Shown here: in pieces, positions 24,901 through 36,740 of the stretch | How the letters are laid out: every line of letters starts with the position of its first letter | Numbering within the stretch: position 1 is the stretch's first letter | DNA from: Archilochus colubris | Taxonomy: Eukaryota > Chordata > Aves > Apodiformes > Trochilidae | Direction of reading: 5' to 3' | DNA length: 64,000 bases | Assembly: GCA_023079485.1 (NCBI GenBank) | Contig: CM041083.1 | Coordinates: 107,448,054-107,512,053, forward strand | Program-made: the position numbers and the translations under genes | Notes under the pieces: model-generated | Seen by the model: only the letters and a program-made list of their open reading frames with translations | What the model was told of the DNA's origin: nothing | The model's database searches: none

Positions 24901-27899
24901 AACTCCAGCAAATACAAACCCAAACTATTGTGAGGATGGCCTACAGTGATCTCAGCAGAAACCTCACTCCTGGTGATAAGGCTCAATTATGTAACTTTGA
25001 ATGAGAGAACTACCTCTACATTGTTAAGTAACACGGGGACAGTGACAGGTTATTGCCCTGGCAGTCAATACTACATCCAACATCACATTACACTCAGTCC
25101 TGGATCACCTCTGTGTGGTAACCCTGTGGCCCTTAAGCATAACCACTATTTTGTGGGATCAGGATGCAGGGAGGCAGTTCAAAAGGATGGCAAAAAACAT
25201 GAAGTTTTGCCTCAGTCCACTAAACTGTTTTTATGGCATGGAATATTTTACAGTATGAGGACACATATGGCAGGCTGTGGAATAATGCTTAAGGTGGCCA
25301 CCAAGAATGTCAAGACCACTGAGTAAGTACAGAAAGACTGGGAAGGGCAGAGGGAAACAAAATTTCCCAAATGGTGACCAAGTCCCAGCTGGCTCAGGTC
25401 AACACAGTGCCAAGAAGCACTTTAACAGCAATGCAGTAAGGTCATCAGCTCTACAACTCGGCTTCAATTGTGTCAGGAAGGGTCACCATTATAACAGGGA
25501 TGTCAAGTAAAGACAAGGAAACTGCTGAGATACTGGACTGGGGACCAGGGACGCAACAAGTTGGTAGTTTCCCTCCTCTCACCCCATCCAAAGCCACCTA
25601 ACCAGGTTCACCAAGGAACCAGATCTTTTACTTCGTGTGCAAATTTGGATTTCTTTTTCACTCCATCTATCAAACATATAATGATAGTAATCTTCCTAAG
25701 CTTGCTAAAGGTAGGCTTGGGCTAGTATGACTTCACTGCTGACAAGTCTGTTATACTTACTGTATGCTGCTAGGATTAAAGACTTGGAAGGGATTTTAGC
25801 CTTTCCAAAGCTTTAATTTTGTTGAATTTATATGTGGTAATAATCACTGCTGAGACTCCTTATATCCACTGTCTCCAAGCTCAAAAAGATACATCTAGTG
25901 AAACCAGAAACACAAAGTGATTTCTCTGGTTAAAAGCTGAGGCCTTGCAAAATGCTACGCAAATCTGTGACTTTCACTAAGTGCCTCAGAGGAACCTTCT
26001 TAATGCCATGATAGCACCAAGAAGAAAAACAAATGCTTCATTGTTCACCAATGATGCTGCTCTCTCTTTCTGATGTACACTTGAAAGAAGGCTGGAAGAA
26101 GCATTTGCACCTGAGAGTCTTCATGAGAGCTGTTACCTTCAAGGCTGCCAAATAACATCCTTATTTTTGGTTGTTCTTGTTGTTCTTCTCCTGCTTCTTA
26201 TCCTGCACTGCCTTGATGGAGTCCCAAAGGGTTTCTCTGCTTGCACCCGTATCGTGAAAATACCTCCAAAAATAAAGAGCTGATTCTGAAGTACAAAGCT
26301 GCTGTTGTGGGACACTGCAACATCTGTTTTAGCATGTCATTTTTATATTTAGAAGCAGCGAATCTCCACAGATCAAGCACAGCTGGTAAGTCACTCAGTA
26401 ACCCCTTTACATCAGCCCTCACAAGTCAGAGCCAGCCAGCATGGGGGGGACTCCTCTTGCCCTCCGCAGCCCCGCAGCCCTGCATCTCCTCCATGGCACA
26501 TTGCAACCTGCCTGACTGGCACTGCCCTGCTATCTCCCACTCTGCTGTCCTGCCAACAGCTCAGCCCATCAGGAGGATGCCAGCCTGACAGCCTCCAACC
26601 TTGATGCAAGGCGCCGCTTTTTCCCTTTCCCTGGGTCACGCAGCACGGCGTGTGTACGCCGCACGGCATATGTAGGAGAAACCATGCAATAAAATCAGGG
26701 GAGCCACTGGAGCATGCAATCTGGTGCACAGCTCTGACCTGCACTGCCAGACTCTCCTGTCTGTGTCCCTTGGCCATGTTTCTGAGCCGGTGCCCACAGC
26801 TAGAAATACTGCACGTAAAAAGCCTCTTCCATCAGGAGGCTGGAGCACTGCTCTGAGAAGGTGCAGCAAGCCAGCCGAATGAACTTCAGCTGAGAGCAGT
26901 ATGACCACAGTATTTAATGCTACACATGGTGTGTACAGGTGGGCAGAATTTCTAGCTCCCTTTTCCTGCCTCCTAAGAGCAGTCTGCCACTTACTGTAAG
27001 CAGAATTGCTGCTTACAGTACAAGGCGGTGTTGTGTAACTCAATCAGGCAGAACACAGCCAAGAAAAGCAGGGCAAAATATAATAAAGACCCAAAAGCAG
27101 CCATCAAAGGGAAGGTCACAAGACTGGTGCTTGCAGCGTGGGAGGGGCACCAGACAGAAAAACTCATCTTGGCTGTGTGCTGTCTGTTAAAAGGACAAAG
27201 TATAAAGGGTTTGATGTCCTCCCTGGCTGGGAGAAGCAACATCCTCTCCATGCATCTACACCTCCCATCATTTTTCAGTTTAAATGGGAGAGCACCATAG
27301 CTTACAGGACTGGCAGCCTCCTGCAAGAGGACAGCACTGTTTCTGGATAATGTTCTGCACAAATGGGAACGTCAGTTAATTAGAAGGATGAAATTTCAGC
27401 CCAGTGAGTATTTACAATAGAGGTGAAGGGAAACACTTGCAGGTTTCTCCCCTGCTTCCAGGCAGGAAAGCCAAGGAGCGTTTGCATGGGTGCAGGACAG
27501 GGAGGGCAAAGGGGCAAGGAGGGCAGAGAAGGTAAATAGAACCAACACGCATGAGCTCCCCAGATGGAGTGATTGGTTCTGGCAGCTACCCTGGAAAAAA
27601 GGGCACCATCAGCACTGTAAATCACACCGAAAAATCTCCAGCTGGCAAATGCAAATTTATCATTTCCAGAGGCAGGAAAAGTGGAAAAGGCCCAAACAGA
27701 GATGCAGATAAGGAAGGGAGCAGTGATGGGATCAAGCCAGCTCCAGAGACCAGTTAGTTCATCTCTCTCCTTGATACAGTCCTCTCCTTGGAAAGGGGAT
27801 GTTGAAGGAAAACAGAGCCTGGAAGAACCAGCAATATCTTTATCTGCAGACAAAGCTTAGTAAATGCCACACATTTGACATAGAAGAAAACTGCCTTAC
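12951..27899 (-). other. TIAM1: TIAM1 intron between coding exons 1 and 2 (14,949 bp)
   Basis: The intron has a strong GTAAGG donor at 27899 and a CAACCAG acceptor at 12951. Apart from the 54-unit TTCC array (22394-22611) I recognise no repeat, RNA gene or coding exon. Short open frames on both strands carry no recognisable domain. The sequence is mostly unique-looking and of moderate GC. Confidence 0.85.
22394..22611. repeat. (TTCC)54 microsatellite, GGAA on the gene strand
   Basis: 54 uninterrupted TTCC units run from 22394 to 22609. About 30 bases of imperfect CTTT/TTCC sequence sit on the left (from about 22362). On the gene (minus) strand the array is (GGAA)54, homopurine in the pre-mRNA. 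GGAA is the core of ETS-family binding sites, and long homopurine/homopyrimidine tracts can form triplex DNA. Purity over 216 bases indicates a young, fast-mutating array. Confidence 0.97.
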
Positions 27900-28868
27900 C
27901 TGAGTAGTTTTTGCTCTTCTGCCTTGCATACTGTTACTATGGCTAATTTGTGGGTTGCTGGCCCCTTCGGAAAGACAGTGGGATTTCCTGCAGGGCAGTG
28001 TATTGTAATTACTGTAGGAAGGCGCATCATCAGTGGCACCCGATGCCACCTTATGGCTCCCAATATCCGGGATGTCGGACACCAAATTCCGGCAGTATCC
28101 TCCGAAGGCGTTTCGTGGGCCGCCATTGACGGTGGCGCTTGGGTTTTTAGGGGAATACAAGTCACTCATAGAGTTGGCACGCTGGCAGGTGACCAGCGGC
28201 TGGGGGCTGCCGCTGGCCTCCGTCCCCTGGGCGGCCTCAGCATCCTTCTCCTCAGCCAAGCCCAAGATTTCCTCATTGCTCGTTAAATGTTCCTGGCTGA
28301 GGTCAGAAAGCGAGAACTCCAGGCTGTCCTCACGCCAGATGTCAGCCGATTTGGAGCGCTTCTTCTTGAAGCTGGCCGCCTCCATGAAGTTCGTCCCGTT
28401 GGCCGCGTACCGATGCGACCTCCCGTCGCCCTCCCCCAGAAAGGGCGGCTCGTCCCCGTAGAGCCTGCTCTCCTCCGAGTCGGGCATGCTCTGGACGGAG
28501 GCAGCGGTGAGGACGGTGCTGCTGTCCACGCTGGGGGTGACAGAGGAGTCGGTGTGATAGGAAATGGGCCGCAGGCCGATGTCCACGCGGTCCACCCAGA
28601 TGGGGCTTCCAAAGTCCTCTAGGTTGCCCTCCTGGGCGAAAGGCTCCAGGCCGTTCTCTGCCAGGGATTGGGGGATGCTGGGGGTGCTGCTGGAGCGGGT
28701 GCTCACTTCCGAGTTACGGTGGATGATTTTTCCAGAAGAAGCATGCCGTGTCCGACGAGAGGCTTTGTTGGAGAGGCGAAGTGAGCGGGAAGTGTGCTTG
28801 CGGCCCAGGCTGGTGTGCTTGTCTCCGTAGAAGGCGTGCTCTACGCTCTGGCTTTCTGCGTTCCCCAT
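27900..28868 (-). CDS. TIAM1: TIAM1 first coding exon (residues 1-323), start codon at 28868
   Basis: This exon contributes 969 coding bases (323 codons). The ATG at 28868-28866 sits in a strong Kozak context (A at -3, G at +4). The protein begins MGNAES: Gly2 and Ser6 fit the N-myristoylation rule that known TIAM1 uses for membrane targeting. A basic stretch follows at residues 20-50 (many Arg/Lys), then a long, apparently disordered Ser-rich region. RSKS (171-174, Ser174) and RANS (230-233, Ser233) resemble 14-3-3-type sites and correspond, from memory, to human Ser172 and Ser231. The exon ends Thr-Thr-Gln at 27900, followed by a strong donor, CAG|GTAAGG (GT at 27899-27898). It is GC- and CpG-rich compared with the flanking introns. 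Phase 0 at its 3' end matches the next exon. Confidence 0.96.
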
Positions 28869-28879
28869 GGTGTCACAGT
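28869..28879 (-). other. TIAM1: 5' UTR segment and splice acceptor of first coding exon
   Basis: On the minus strand the pyrimidine-rich CTCTCTTCTCTTGCAG is followed by 11 bases (ACTGTGACACC) and then the ATG. The acceptor AG is at 28881-28880, so exon sequence starts at 28879. This implies that the start codon sits in an internal exon and that at least one non-coding 5' exon lies further right. The call rests on the acceptor motif; no transcript data were available. Confidence 0.75.
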
Positions 28880-28881
28880 CT

Positions 28882-30979
28882 GCAAGAGAAGAGAGCAGGT
28901 GCTGTTACAGGCAGCAGCAAGACATGGGACACTTCGGAACACCCAAAAGAGCTTTATTTATTTAATTTTAAATGAACCTGTCCCAAACCTTACACCATAG
29001 CTTCCATCTGGGTCTAGTAGAACACACTTTAACAGCAGCAACCAACCCACAGGGTTAACTAAGGGAGCTGGCAACCATACCAGTAAACTTCTAAATACAA
29101 CTATAACACTCAGATGATGGTTATGCTGGTGTGAATAAAGAGTGTGGAAGAGGGAAGGACTGAACCTCTAAGTTTGGTGTGAACTGGAGCCATTTTACCA
29201 CCAGTCTCAGCTCTGCACACATTCGCTTACTCTTCACGTTAAACCGCAATTCCAGCCCAGACTTCAAGCTCATAAAAATCAAGAGCTATTGTTTATCTGT
29301 ATGTAATAAGATGCCAAAAAGTAGATGGATATAGGCCTTTATCTGAGATTTCACTTGTTTTCTAGGAACTGTGAACTGAAGCACCAAATGGCAAAGTGCA
29401 AATTCAACTGTTTGGCAGGAAGCTAATGATAGGTTTGATTTCTGGAACAAAAAAACAGTGCAACATTAAGCAGGTACAGAGAGACCCACACAAGAAAGCC
29501 ATATTATGAAAAATAAATTAGCATGAATGACTCAGACTATACAAAAATAACCTTTCCCTCCTACTCACTCTGAAGCAGATAGCTAGATCTAAGTGCTTTG
29601 ATCTGGTAAAGAGAAAACTGGGCTGGAATGCAGGCAGTGGGTCTCTGTCCCCATCTGTGTACCTATCCTTCTGCATTATTAAGTTGTGTGCATCCCACTG
29701 TGGAACAGGTTTCCCATCCAGAAGATGGGAGTGGTGATCTGCATTCAACCTTGAAAAACACTTTGAGGTCTGTGATCTCACTCAACAAATGTCAGAAACA
29801 TTTTATCAGTAGTATAGACTCCTTCTAGCCAAAGATCAAGAGGAACAAGAAGAGTAGATGTTACAGTACATGGCCATTCAAAATTAAATAGGAGATCCTG
29901 AATTATATACAAGACAATTACATTTAGATAAACAGTCCATAAATTTTGAACAGAAATTTCAAGAAAAAACTGTCATTTTGAGGTATTTCTGTTAATCTTC
30001 CTTGAAAAAGAACTGCCCTGCGAATAGTTTACATGGAGTTTTTAATTTCTTGGAGCAATTTCCCCTCCTTTAACAGGATGTGCTGATGGGTACTAAGCCA
30101 GATGCTGGAAGAATGAATGTGATAGTGTATTTTCCCCCACTATCTAAATACACAGTGTAGCTGCATCCCAGAACTGAATTCACACAACATAAAGGACACA
30201 GAAAGCAATGAAATGATTGTATTGAAAGCAGGCACAGCACTTTTGCCATAAGGCTCTCCTGGATGCATAAGATAGAACTGAACTTCTGCAGTGACACTGC
30301 TGACCACAGTCAGAGGACTGCACTTCTCTACTCTTCTGCCCAGCTAAATAAGTTGTGTCCAAGGCTAAATACCTGTTCAGTGCTAGCGCAACAGGTATGT
30401 CCATAAGCACCTGGACATTTCTGAATCTAAAATAAATACAATCACATGTCAAGGAACCCATACCAGGAAATACGCTCTGCCTGTCGAAATAAATGTCTGT
30501 ACTCCCATACACTGTTGTGAAACCTGGTTATGCATAATTTAGAAAAATAAATGTGCTGAAAAGAGGACAAGTTTAAAAACCAAACACAAAACAAAAAAAC
30601 AACCAAACAAAAAGCCACAAACAAAAAAAAAAAGACAGCATTTTAAATCCCTAGACAGGAATCCCTTGAAAGCTACAGCCCTTTGATATGGAGTGGACAA
30701 ATGTCACCTGGCTTTTGCTCCTGAAACACTTTATAGCACAAAACCTGCATTTTGTCTTCCACACTCATGTCTAAAACCAGACCTCAATATTCCCCGTCTT
30801 GCATAAGAAACCCCCTTGGGGTAATGCTTTTAGCTGCTTTGATTCCGAGATTCTTGCTAACCCCACTCATTCTACAGATTTTCCATCAGCTGCAAAGTCC
30901 ATCAGAGCATGCAACCATCACTTCGGCACCTGTGTGTGGAGAAAGAGCAGTTTTATAAGTTCTCCTGAAACCCTGAACG
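28882..30979 (-). other. 5' intron/upstream region, first block
   Basis: This is the sequence immediately upstream of the acceptor of the first coding exon. It is AT-leaning, with an A/C-rich low-complexity patch at about 30570-30640. No exon, RNA gene or transposon is recognised. Confidence 0.6.
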
Positions 30980-32240
30980 ATTGAAGAGTGGCTTTTTACC
31001 TTCAGAAACGAAGGGCAGAAACGTCCCCTGCAGAAACCCCACGGGACGGGGCACACTCGCGACTGAAACCACGGGGCAGCGTGGCTACGGAAAGCAGCCC
31101 TGTGCCACCATCCCGATGGAGCCTCCACGCACGCTGGGCAAAATTTCACTCAGCCAAAAAAGTAACTAAACCGCAAATGACTTGGCGAAGAAAGAAGCAG
31201 CAGCTCAGGCTGCATCCCGTGAGGAAACGAGACCGCTTAGAAACACTTTCATGAAAGGAGGAAAGCCTTTTCTCGGCAGACAGCGGCAGGAATGTTTGCT
31301 GAGTGATTTCACACAATGAGAAGTACCTGCTAGATACCAGCAAGAAGTGTCAGACTTCAAGGTAAAAAGCTGTCCCTTTTTTATTCAGTGGATTGGCGCT
31401 TTAGGTGCAAATCCTACAGACGGCTATCAATCCCAGCGATTAGCTCGCACATCCCTCGCTCCTGCACCCAGGAAGAGACCTTACCCTGAAGCCACCGATT
31501 TCCCCCGGCCCTAAATTGCAGGCTTGCACATTCTGCACGGGGGAAGGTGGTGGGGAGGGTGTGTGCAATGGGGTCGAAGGCTGGCACAGTGCAGCTGATC
31601 CAGCTGCATCCGTGTCAGGAGGCACCACCCCCACGGCATGTCACCGTCCCCTGAGAGATGCCAGGAGAGGAGGGGCTGAGCCCACCTCAAGTGGGGATGG
31701 GCAACCCCACCGCGTCAAATTGGGGGTGCCTGAGGTGAAGGGAAACTACCTTCTCACCCCAATTTTCGCCTCCCTCCTGCATTTCTGGCCGAGCATTTCC
31801 GGCAGCCACCTTAAACCAGTTCAAGTGCTCGTGCAGCGGAGTCCAGTAAAACAGCAGAAAATAAACCCAGAGGGGAAAAAAAAATTAGAAGAAAAAAAAT
31901 TTAAAATTATTCACTATTTTTGCTGGAATAGTGAATTCAAATGGCATGTGCCAGAGGCAGCACAAGGATGCCCCTCTGGAGGAGACACAGCGCGCTGAGG
32001 ACCGGGGTAGCACGGCTGGAGGGCGACGAAGGAGCTGGGGAAGAGGGAAGAGCGAGGCGCACCTCCCCCATTTTTTGGCAGCAGTGAGCTAATGTGGCAG
32101 ATGTGGAAAGGCAGCCCCTGAAACATGTGAATTCGCACTGAAGCAGATGCCGGCATCCTCAGCTAGCAGGAGCGGGCGCTGGGCAGGGGTAGGGGAGGCC
32201 CCAAGCTCCCCCTCCCAGGGGCAGCGGCAGACACCCTGGG
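30980..32240. promoter_or_regulatory. CpG-enriched region, candidate alternative TIAM1 promoter/first exon
   Basis: CpG pairs are frequent here, with about six in the 60 bases from 31021 and again from 31981, and two or three in most other lines, unlike surrounding sequence. On the minus strand a good splice donor, CAGG|GTAAGG, lies at 31485/31484 inside the patch, about 2.6 kb upstream of the first coding exon. A transcript starting at about 31600-32060 could use that donor and splice to 28879. No TATA box stands out. This is inference from composition and one motif; chance is possible. Confidence 0.35.
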
Positions 32241-35200
32241 GCAGAAATGTCTTAAACTGCTCCAGCAACGACTGCCAGATGCTGCCTGTCTACGGCTTAA
32301 CTGAATTTAGCACAGGCAATGAAAAAAAATCTGTATCAAATTAAGAAAATGAGTAATGTTAATGGGAGCTGAACACAAATGCTGGCAGGACAAAGGCTCC
32401 CCTTGTTAGCTCACCCACCGAATCCAAAGGTGACCATTAAAGACCTATCAAGGTACCACCAGGATGCAACATAAATCAAGCGTGACACGTCTTGATGCTT
32501 TAAACAGGTCTGTTGCACTCGACCAAGGATTGCAACGTGTCAAAAATCTGTTCTGAATTATTCTCTGAAGCTAGCAGAGATTAACATACACAGACCAGGC
32601 ACAGCAAGCAGAGCTGGCTGGAAATTTTTCAGCAGAAAATGTTGATTCATCAAAACCCAAACTTTTCGTGGGAATAGATTGCGTTTGATGAAAGGCTCCT
32701 CCACTCCAAGAAGGAGAGATCTGAAAACTGAAGAAAGGGGATGGGTACGTCTCCTGGAACAGGCAGCAGCTCAGTGACTCAGTTGCTCACTGAAAAAACA
32801 GAAGATCAAGATTTGTGTCAGTAGTCCATGTCAGGCAGAAAAGTGGTGGCAACTTATTCCTCCACATCCTTGAGAGGTGCCTGACCATGGAGCTGCTCTG
32901 GGAAAGGGATCCCTCTCCCCCAGAAGATCCGCTCCTTCCTGGTTCAGAGCACAGAAAATGCCACAGTTGTAGAATTCTTCAAGGGTCCACGAAAGTTATC
33001 TTTTAGCCAGCCTGCTCATCAATTGATACTACAGTGTTTTGTTTTGTTTTTTTTTTAAAAAAACAAGACTTAGATTGGTATCAACATTGGGATATCACCA
33101 GGGAAAAGACACAGTCTGTAGGAAAGCTTTAGAAAAACCAGTTTTCCCTACATCAGCTACCCTAGATAGACTGAACTCTAGCTGAACTGCTGAATTTTTG
33201 CTGGATGAGTCTTCTATAAAATAGTTACACATTCTGTGTGCAATCACATTCTGGATGACCACTGATGACAGCCTCATAAAAGAATACAGCTTTCTTTGAA
33301 AACAGTAATTTCCCTTTCTCATCCCTTACCCCTGATATTAAATACTTCTTAAAATAATTGCAAAACCAAAATACTCATTTCAACTAAGACCAAGTTACTA
33401 ACTCTCAAACGTGCAAAAGGTCTTCAGATTCCAGAAGAAAATCTGAAATATATTAATTGTCCAACCAAATTTGAAGCACCTCGCAAGACAACAGATTGCA
33501 CATTTAAAATTAGATTTTAGTAGGAGGCTCTAGTGACAAATCTGTATTTTTCTCCTGGAGCGGAGCTTGAAGGCTTTGAGAACCAGAACAATGATTAAAT
33601 CCAAAACGAGCAATGAGCCTACAGAAATAAACTTTTGCTAAAGCCTGCCAGCCAACAACAAAGACTTTTACTGAACTCACAAGAACCACATAGAAAAATG
33701 TACAAGACTAATAACCAAGTGTGAACATACACATTTTATTGTAATTAAAATGTGCTTTTTCAAAAGGGCAAGAGAGAGGCTAAAATTGCACAATAAGCCT
33801 TTGAATTTCTTGGGAACTCTAGCAGCATATTCAATTGTTTTCAGATCAGAACCTTTTAACAAGCCATTTCTTTTCTGTAAGCTGCTCTCGAATATGTTAA
33901 AGCACAGGATGGACTCCAAAAAGGCCCTGCAGGCAATTCAACTGGGAGGAGGAGGAGGGAGGAAAGAAGGGATGTCATCAGTAGCTGCTTGATAGCCGTT
34001 CAGACACCTTTGTATTGCTAAACGGGTGTAACCATAAACCACAGTCAGCTCATCCATTCTTTTTCCCTCCCACAAGACATTATCACACGTAGCAAACTCC
34101 TAAAGAAAAATATATGGACACACATGTGCCTTCCAAGGCAGTACTGATATCCAGTGCAACCTTCCCCAAGAGAGCTGTGGCATTTAGAGGTATAGAATTG
34201 CAAATGATACCAAAATGAGCAGTTACTGGGACTGCAGAAGCTGTCAGCACCTGCCACTCAGCATCTCCATTACTCTTGCGTCAGAGCCTATGACTACATG
34301 CCAAAAACCTGGGGAGGAAGAGGGGAAAAAAAAAAAAACAAAAACACAAAAAAACCAACAGACAATGGTTAGCAAGAATGGAAACACAGGAGGATGTCTT
34401 CTGCCAGGTCCTGTTATCATCATCACTTACCTAAGAAACACTGTGCAAGACAGCAAGCAAATGCTGTTCTTAAATTCAAATGATGAAATCTGATGGTCAC
34501 AGAAGAAACAAAAAACCCAGTCACACACCATCAACCTAAACTACAGAAGGTGGAGAGTTTGTCTTCCCACCACTTTGCACAATTAAAGTCCCCACAGACA
34601 TTAACATCCTCCTGCTGAGGATGATCTGTCTCACACAGGGCTAGAAAAACTCGAGTCCAAAAACATGTCTGCATCTGAAGACGACCACCAAGAAAGGCAC
34701 CTTCCAGTAAGCCAGTGTTTAATTTCTGGCAGGAAGGGGAGACTCAACTGCCTAGGGAACAAGCTCGAAACTGAAAGACCTCAGAGGAGATTTCTCTCTG
34801 CAGAATGTCTGATTTACAAAAAGGGTGGTTATCCAAGCAGGGATTTCATTAACATTTTTCAAGGGCGAATAAGACATGTAGGGCAGAGCATTTAAATGCA
34901 TTTCTGTGCATGGTGAAAGGATCATTTGGTTTATTGCATTCACTAAGGCGTGGATACAAGAGATACAAATAGGTCTGCACCTATTTAGACCCAAGACAAG
35001 TCCTAAGAGTAGTCCTGAAGTTACACACATGTGCATACCAAATCCTAGCCCTTTCGTGGCTTGATACCACTAACAAAGTCCCCTAGTAGTATTCCAGCTC
35101 AAGGTCCAGTCCTGTGAGATACTAAGAATGACAAACTCACTAGAGTGTTGGGTCACACTCTGGGTTGCCCAGGTCAGCTCTCAAGTCACCCAGATCTCCC

Positions 35201-35705
35201 TTTTCTCACCCAAACACCAGCCATGAAACATCAATTCACTGCACACAGAGTTTTGAGAGCTATAAACTTTTCCAAAAACCTTAAGGAACAAAAACGTTGG
35301 AAGAGATCACTGATGCTCTTCATGTTATTAGAGTTTGGTGGGGAAACTGTGATCCTCACTCTTGGCTGTATTCTCAAAAGAGAGGAGAGTCACCGGCTCC
35401 TTTCTAAATTAAAAACAGTTTCCTTTTCTTTCTCCTTCTTCATGTTCCCCTCTCCACTCCCCACCTCCCCTTCTTCCCCCAAGCTGTTGGTTGAGATCTG
35501 AAAAGCAGCTCATGAATTGCTCAGGAGCTGGCAGAAATTAATAAAATGAAGCTCATTTATATTGAAATGGACTCATTACCATGCCAGCTGCCAATAATTT
35601 GCAAGATGGGAATCTTGCTGACAAACAAGGTCCTACAGGCAAGAGACTTTCCACCTGCACTCACCGCATGACGAGCAACCCTGCAATGTTATGTTCCTCA
35701 TCTCC

Positions 35706-35723
35706 AAAAAAAAAAAAAAAAAA
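35706..35723. repeat. A18 homopolymer
   Basis: Eighteen consecutive A on the plus strand. No retroposon body is visible beside it. Confidence 0.85.
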
Positions 35724-36663
35724 TTGCAACCATCTTCTTTTCAGGTCTGCCTGCTAAGGCCCCAGAATACTTTTCCAAAAGCAGAACATATACACATGGT
35801 CAAGCATTATCAGATTTTCCATATTGCAGTGGCTTTTGAGGAGTTTGCAACTTAGAGAATCTGTTCAGGGCTGAAGCAAACTCTGGTCATTTTGTGTGAG
35901 ACACAAACTACAATGTTACCCGCTCCACATTCAACCTTCCAGCAAAAATCACTGTGTCTTGCACTGATTTGTTAAAAAGGTAGAAGATTCAAAGTGGATG
36001 TTTACAATTGGTTAGTAGGTTATCCAAATCTACACGACATTCCTGTACATCAGAAGGGACAGCACTACCTTTTGCCACAACCAGATGAGCACTGTGCATA
36101 CACAGATCCCCCAGAAGAGAATTTATCATTAATTACAGATTCTTTCTGGGAAAGGTATGTTCCTAGCAACTTCTACAACTTGGAGAGACTTTATCAAATG
36201 AAACTACATGGTATGTGAATGACTTGTCTGAAGAACATCAATTTTCCATACTTCTTTTTGTCTGCCATGACAAAAAGCCTCCGCAAAAATTCCGAGGATC
36301 TGCTAGATGTGAGGCAACCTTGGATAAAAGGACTTCTCTTTGACACGGCCTTGGCAGAAGGGGAAGCACGTGCTCTTCCATCAGGAGGAAAGGCAGAAGA
36401 AGACATGAGCACAGCCCCGAGGCTTGCTTCCCAGCACAGACACATCTGCTCCTGTGGACACCTGCTCTGCCAGTGGAGCCTGACTGAGGGCAGAGCTGAC
36501 CGCACATTCAGACCCCTGGCAATGCACCAGTAGCTGTTGTCAGGGCAGATGGACAGTTGTAAACATTCACACCAGGAACAGTTCACCTCATTAAAAAACA
36601 AGAAACGTCCAACAATCATTGTCAGATACCTATGCTCAAGACAAAATAGTCTTGGAGCCTACT

Positions 36664-36740
36664 CCTGCACACATGCATGAGCACACACACATGTATCTAT
36701 GATGCACGCATGCATGCACACCAATGTCTACATATATCAA
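36664..36740. repeat. CA/TG and GCATGC-rich alternating purine-pyrimidine patch
   Basis: Short runs such as CACACACACATG and TGCACGCATGCATGCACAC alternate purine and pyrimidine. It is a weak, interrupted dinucleotide-like repeat with some Z-DNA-forming character. No function is inferred. Confidence 0.5.

Larger units (their letters stand above)
1471..28879 (-). other. TIAM1: TIAM1 gene, 5' coding portion (six coding exons, partial gene)
   Basis: Six minus-strand open blocks with canonical AG/GT boundaries join into one 716-codon reading frame. I recognise it from memory of vertebrate TIAM1, not from an alignment. TIAM1 activates the small GTPase RAC1 by nucleotide exchange at the plasma membrane and cell junctions, controlling adhesion, migration and polarity. 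Seen here are an N-terminal MGNAES myristoylation-type start, a long Ser-rich region, the N-terminal PH domain and the coiled-coil/Ex region. The catalytic DH domain, RBD, PDZ and second PH domain are absent and should lie left of position 1. TIAM2 is the nearest alternative, but the first coding exon reads as TIAM1. The true 5' end is not identified, and non-coding 5' exons probably lie in or beyond 28880-64000. Confidence 0.95.
27900..28879. promoter_or_regulatory. CpG-dense intragenic island over the first coding exon (candidate)
   Basis: The exon contains many CpG pairs, densest at about 28050-28150 and 28350-28720, while the flanking introns often have none in 100 bases. This may only reflect coding GC bias in birds, or it may be an intragenic CpG island with methylation or promoter consequences. 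It was judged by eye; no observed/expected ratio was computed. Confidence 0.4.

Noticed and set aside
28033..28622. Several plus-strand open frames opposite coding exon 1
   Set aside because: Antisense shadows of TIAM1 exon 1; no independent start, splice or domain evidence.
31516..31998. 160-codon plus-strand open frame in the CpG-rich patch
   Set aside because: Low-complexity Gly/Pro/Ser start and Lys-rich end; composition follows the CpG patch and the A-rich stretch near 31880. No domain seen.
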